A DNA stretch of 23,414 nt from Diplocarpon mali (lineage: Eukaryota; Ascomycota; Leotiomycetes; Helotiales; Drepanopezizaceae). The first letter of the stretch is position 1; each line of letters begins with the position of its first letter. Where the stretch lies: positions 1 through 23,414 of the forward strand of contig JAENRP010000476.1 in assembly GCA_024741835.1 (NCBI GenBank), in the 5' to 3' direction. Below the pieces are notes generated by a model. It had not been told where the DNA came from. It worked only from the letters and a program-made list of their open reading frames with translations, and searched no databases. A program made the translations under genes and the position numbers. Shown here piece after piece: positions 20,279-23,414 of this stretch.

Positions 20279-23200
20279 ATATCTAATACTTTAAGTATTT
20301 TTAAGCCTTACTTTAATACTTCTACCTCTTAAGTAAAGTGGTTTAGTAAATATATATTCTTTACTAAGCTTTATAATATTACTATTTTTACCAATCTAAG
20401 ACTCCTATTTAAGTCAATTATAAAGACTAAGCCTTAAGCTCTCTTTATATAAGAGCTTAAGGAACTGGAAACGGCCAACCTTTATATAATATATATAAGG
20501 TTATATAAAGAGTATATAGCAACTCTATCTAAATAGATTTACGCCTACTTTTCCTTAGGAGATCTGTTAAAGGCTCCTCTTCTATAGGCTTCTTATAAGG
20601 ATATTAAGGACAAATATAAAATCCTAATAAAGGAGCACCTTATATATAAAAAGACTTAAAAGACTTAATGTAAATACTATAAACTACTATTAGAATAGGT
20701 CTCTAAGACTATCAATAGAACACTTCTAGCTTCTGCAATAGCTTAAGTATAAATCTAAGCTAAGAAGCTCTCTTTCTTAATACTTAATAGAGATACTCTT
20801 ATAAGTCGAACTATTACTAATAACCTATATACTAATTTAGTAAACTAGCAACTCTTACTCTAAGGCCTAGTATCTATTTTAAAGTGTGATATTACACCTT
20901 TTAATAAGGCTATTCAGTCTTAAATAAGGCTTTAGTACTGTAATATACTATGCTAAGGCAAGACTAAGAGAACTAATACTTAGTAGTAGATCTAGGAGTA
21001 GTAGGAGGCGTACCGCCTAATAGAATAATATAGTCTTCTTAAGATTAAAGGGAGATTAGGAGTAATTGACTTTTTAAACTCAATTGTAATAAAGATTAAT
21101 CCGAGTTAAGCGACTCACTTAAAGGAGGAAATAATCATTAATAAGTAGATAGGAACCTTATATAAGTATAACTTAATACAGCTAAGCTGCGCCTTAGTAA
21201 GCATTAAATCTAATAGAGTAATTAATAATAAAGGGCTAGCAGTTTTTACTACTTAAGAGTCTCTCTTAGATGCTGAAACCCCTTTGTAAGCTTTAGTAAG
21301 TAGCTCCCGAAATCGCTTTATAAGCTCTAAAAGGGAAATCAGGCTTAAGTGCCCTTATAAAGGCTCTACCAACTACTATTAGAAGCCCTAGGACTATCGG
21401 AAACTATTATATGCTATAGATAGGCGTAAGGAAAATATAAAGGTTCTCCTCTTGCAAGAGGAGGTCCTATAAATACAAAAGGCATTAAACGCAGGAGACC
21501 AGTTCAAGGGTCTTTAAGCATAGCTTAAGGAGAATAACATTGCGGTAATAGCGATTAATAAATTCAAAGGAAAGGCTTTAGCCTTTAAGAAAGATGGTTT
21601 AAGTAAAAGGAAGAACTTATTAGTCTTTATAATAATAGATCCCTTTGCTTTTAACGCTTTTAAAGAATCGTTTAATATCTATTATCTCTTTAAGCTAAAA
21701 TGCTACCTGCTCTCCTTAAGTATGCTCCTTAATAATTGCGCAGCTACTTATATTATTAATTTAAAGGATTTAATTATCGCAGGTACCTTTAAGCCTTTTG
21801 GCAACTTATAGTAATATATTAAAGCAGGTACCTTAAGACTCCTAATTATTAAAAGAGATAATAGATATATAGTAGACTCTTTTCTATAGTATAACGGCTC
21901 TCCTATAGGGATAATGCTATATAATATTGCTATTATAAAGGAGTTTACTACTAATATTATCTTGAAGAGGCTCCTTGCAGATAAGGGTTTTTAATACTTT
22001 AAAGTAAACCTTACTTTGCGCTTTAAGAGTATTAGAGATTCTATAAAGCGAGCTCAGTTAAAGCGTTAGTATAATCTCGTTTTCTTTAAATATAAGTTTA
22101 TTAACTATTTGGATCTTCTAAATATACTTTAATATAACTTCTCTACTTTAATAGCGTTCTCTATAGCTGAGATAACGCTTTATAATAGGTTCTAGTCTAG
22201 CTATGCGCTTACTAGGGTATAGGATAATAATACGTATATATAGTACCTTTGCGCTAGCCACTTAAGCGCAAAGGCTCTTTAAGCGCTAATCAAGTGCGCT
22301 AAGAGAGTAAAGATTAGGGGAATATAAAGGCTAAAGTGCCTTATATATATAGTAGCATTTGCTAGGCAAGTTATTTCTTATGCTACCTTTAAGAACTAAT
22401 CTTTAAGGCCCTTCTTTAAGATCTCCTAGGATCTTTTTAACTTTTTAAACAATTTATATAATAGTTATTTATAAGTTCTTTTAATTAAGGATAAGTATAG
22501 TAGTATACTTTAGATATTCTTATTAAGATTAAAGGGTAGAGATGTAGTTATAGAGGTCATTTAGGCCTTTAAAGTATAGGTAAAACGCTAATATAGGCTT
22601 TCTATTTATAAGATTAGGCAAGATAATAATACTTTAGTAATCTCCTTAAGGGAAGACTCTTTTATAAAGTACTAAAGATAGGTAAAAGAGGAGGGAATCG
22701 ATTTAGAGCTTACTCTTACTTATATATACTAACCTAATAGAGGCGTAAAGTAAGTAGGAAAGGAGTTAATTAAACGCTCTATTAAAATAAGGATCTACGC
22801 TAGGCTTTTAGCAAGCCTTTGGCCAAAGGTTATAAAAGCTGCTATATACCTTTATAATATCTTCCTATTCGCTAAGAAGAAGATGATCTTATTAAGCGAG
22901 GCTTTTTATAATTGGTTTAAGTAGTATTTTCAATTCTATAAGCTACTACTTATTAAGTAGATGATAGTAAGCTTAAAGCCTGACTAAAGTCGCATTTATA
23001 TATTATAAATCAGAGTAGGAACAACACCTGAGAATAGGCCTAAGGGAAGACCTAAAAACAAGAGGAGGAAGCACCATAAGCGGGCTCTCTTAGATAAGAT
23101 ATTAGGAATAAGTCCTAAGTATAAGGTATATTTAGTACTTATAGTAACGCGCGCTGTCTCTATATATAGAAGATAGCCCTTTTATCCTCCTATTATCCTA

Positions 23201-23414
23201 TACTAATTATATAATATATATTATAAGACCTATCTATCTTAGGTCTTTATATATATCCTAAATAATAAAAGTAGTAGTCCTTACTACTATTAGTAAAGAA
23301 TATAAAATAATATAGGTTAAGGTAATAGTATATTAATTACTAGCAAACCCTAAGTGCGAGAAAACTAATATATTAAAAGGCCTAAACTAAGGCTATATTA
23401 TTATTAAAGGTAAA
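20279..23414 (+). pseudogene. Copia-type gag-protease-integrase polyprotein relic D (runs off the right edge)
   Basis: One plus frame is kept for over 3 kb with RIP-type stops. The probable ancestral start is ATA 20279-20281 (ATG by a TpG-to-TpA change), followed by SNTLSIFKPYF. Gag spans roughly 20279-21500, with a possible degenerate zinc knuckle (KCPYKGSTNYY) near 21350. The protease region around 21700-22000 has NNCAAT at 21731-21748 where an active-site D-x-G/C-A is expected. A pre-integrase region (SHLSAKALQALIKCAKRVKIRG) lies around 22255-22320. The integrase core keeps candidate DDE residues: D at 22430 (DLFNF), D at 22622 (RQDNN) and E at 22763 (GKELIKRSIK), plus WPKVIKAAIYLYN. A basic segment PKGRPKNKRRKHHKR follows near 23040-23090, resembling the GRPKGS linker before RT. 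RT would lie beyond the window. Non-functional. Confidence 0.85.

Noticed and set aside
1..23414. Mitochondrial or bacterial origin because of AT richness
   Set aside because: Nuclear-type LTR retroelements with a chromodomain, target duplication, and TAA/TAG at former Gln/Trp codons with transitions between copies fit nuclear RIP.
22999..23414. 3' LTR of element D at the right edge
   Set aside because: Nothing here resembles the TATCGTGCAGAATGGGCGG start at 19877, and the reading frame appears to continue, so the element extends beyond the window.

Overview
The window looks like the transposon-filled, AT-rich compartment of a filamentous ascomycete (Pezizomycotina) genome. I find no host gene, tRNA or rRNA. 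Everything recognisable is retroelement sequence decayed in the manner of repeat-induced point mutation (RIP). TpA is in great excess and CpA/TpG are scarce. Long reading frames stay in register for kilobases but are peppered with TAA/TAG where the protein families have Gln or Trp. Related copies differ mainly by C/T and G/A transitions. The organism call rests on the element types and this mutation style; genus is not determinable.

Layout. 2-3735 (+): Ty1/copia polyprotein relic (protease end, pre-integrase region, integrase, RT, RNase H), already open at the left edge, with a ten-unit in-frame repeat array at 170-639. 1840-4233 and 6395-8787: two arms of a ~2.39 kb inverted repeat, each holding the copia linker-RT-RNase H, three palindromic cores and an LTR-like segment. 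4234-6394: the spacer between the arms, a fragment of a second copia-type polyprotein (zinc knuckle, protease, integrase, no RT) interrupted by a well-preserved 307-bp solo LTR with a perfect 5-bp target duplication. 8788-16035 (-): an essentially complete Ty3/gypsy chromovirus (LTR, polypurine tract, Pol with integrase chromodomain, Gag with degenerate CCHC knuckle, leader, LTR). 16036-19876 (-): a second, truncated copy of the same family lacking Gag and the chromodomain end. 19877-23414 (+): a third copia-type element with LTR-like start, leader hairpin, gag, protease and integrase, running off the right edge.

The most unusual feature is a 23-bp near-perfect palindrome found about 28 times in two unrelated superfamilies (copia and gypsy). 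Inside Gag/Pol frames the units are spaced 39, 48 or 45 bp, always multiples of three. In the probable copia 3' untranslated region the spacings are 61 and 65 bp, not multiples of three. Because it is a palindrome, the core encodes nearly the same peptide (T-P-x-P-G/S-L-x-V) in either orientation. It lies at three different interdomain positions of one gypsy Gag-Pol, always in the sense frame, and unit number differs between the two gypsy copies. This resembles the in-frame palindromic elements of Rickettsia and may be an undescribed protein-tolerated repeat in fungal retroelements.

No intact open reading frame of useful length survives; none of these elements appears able to move on its own.
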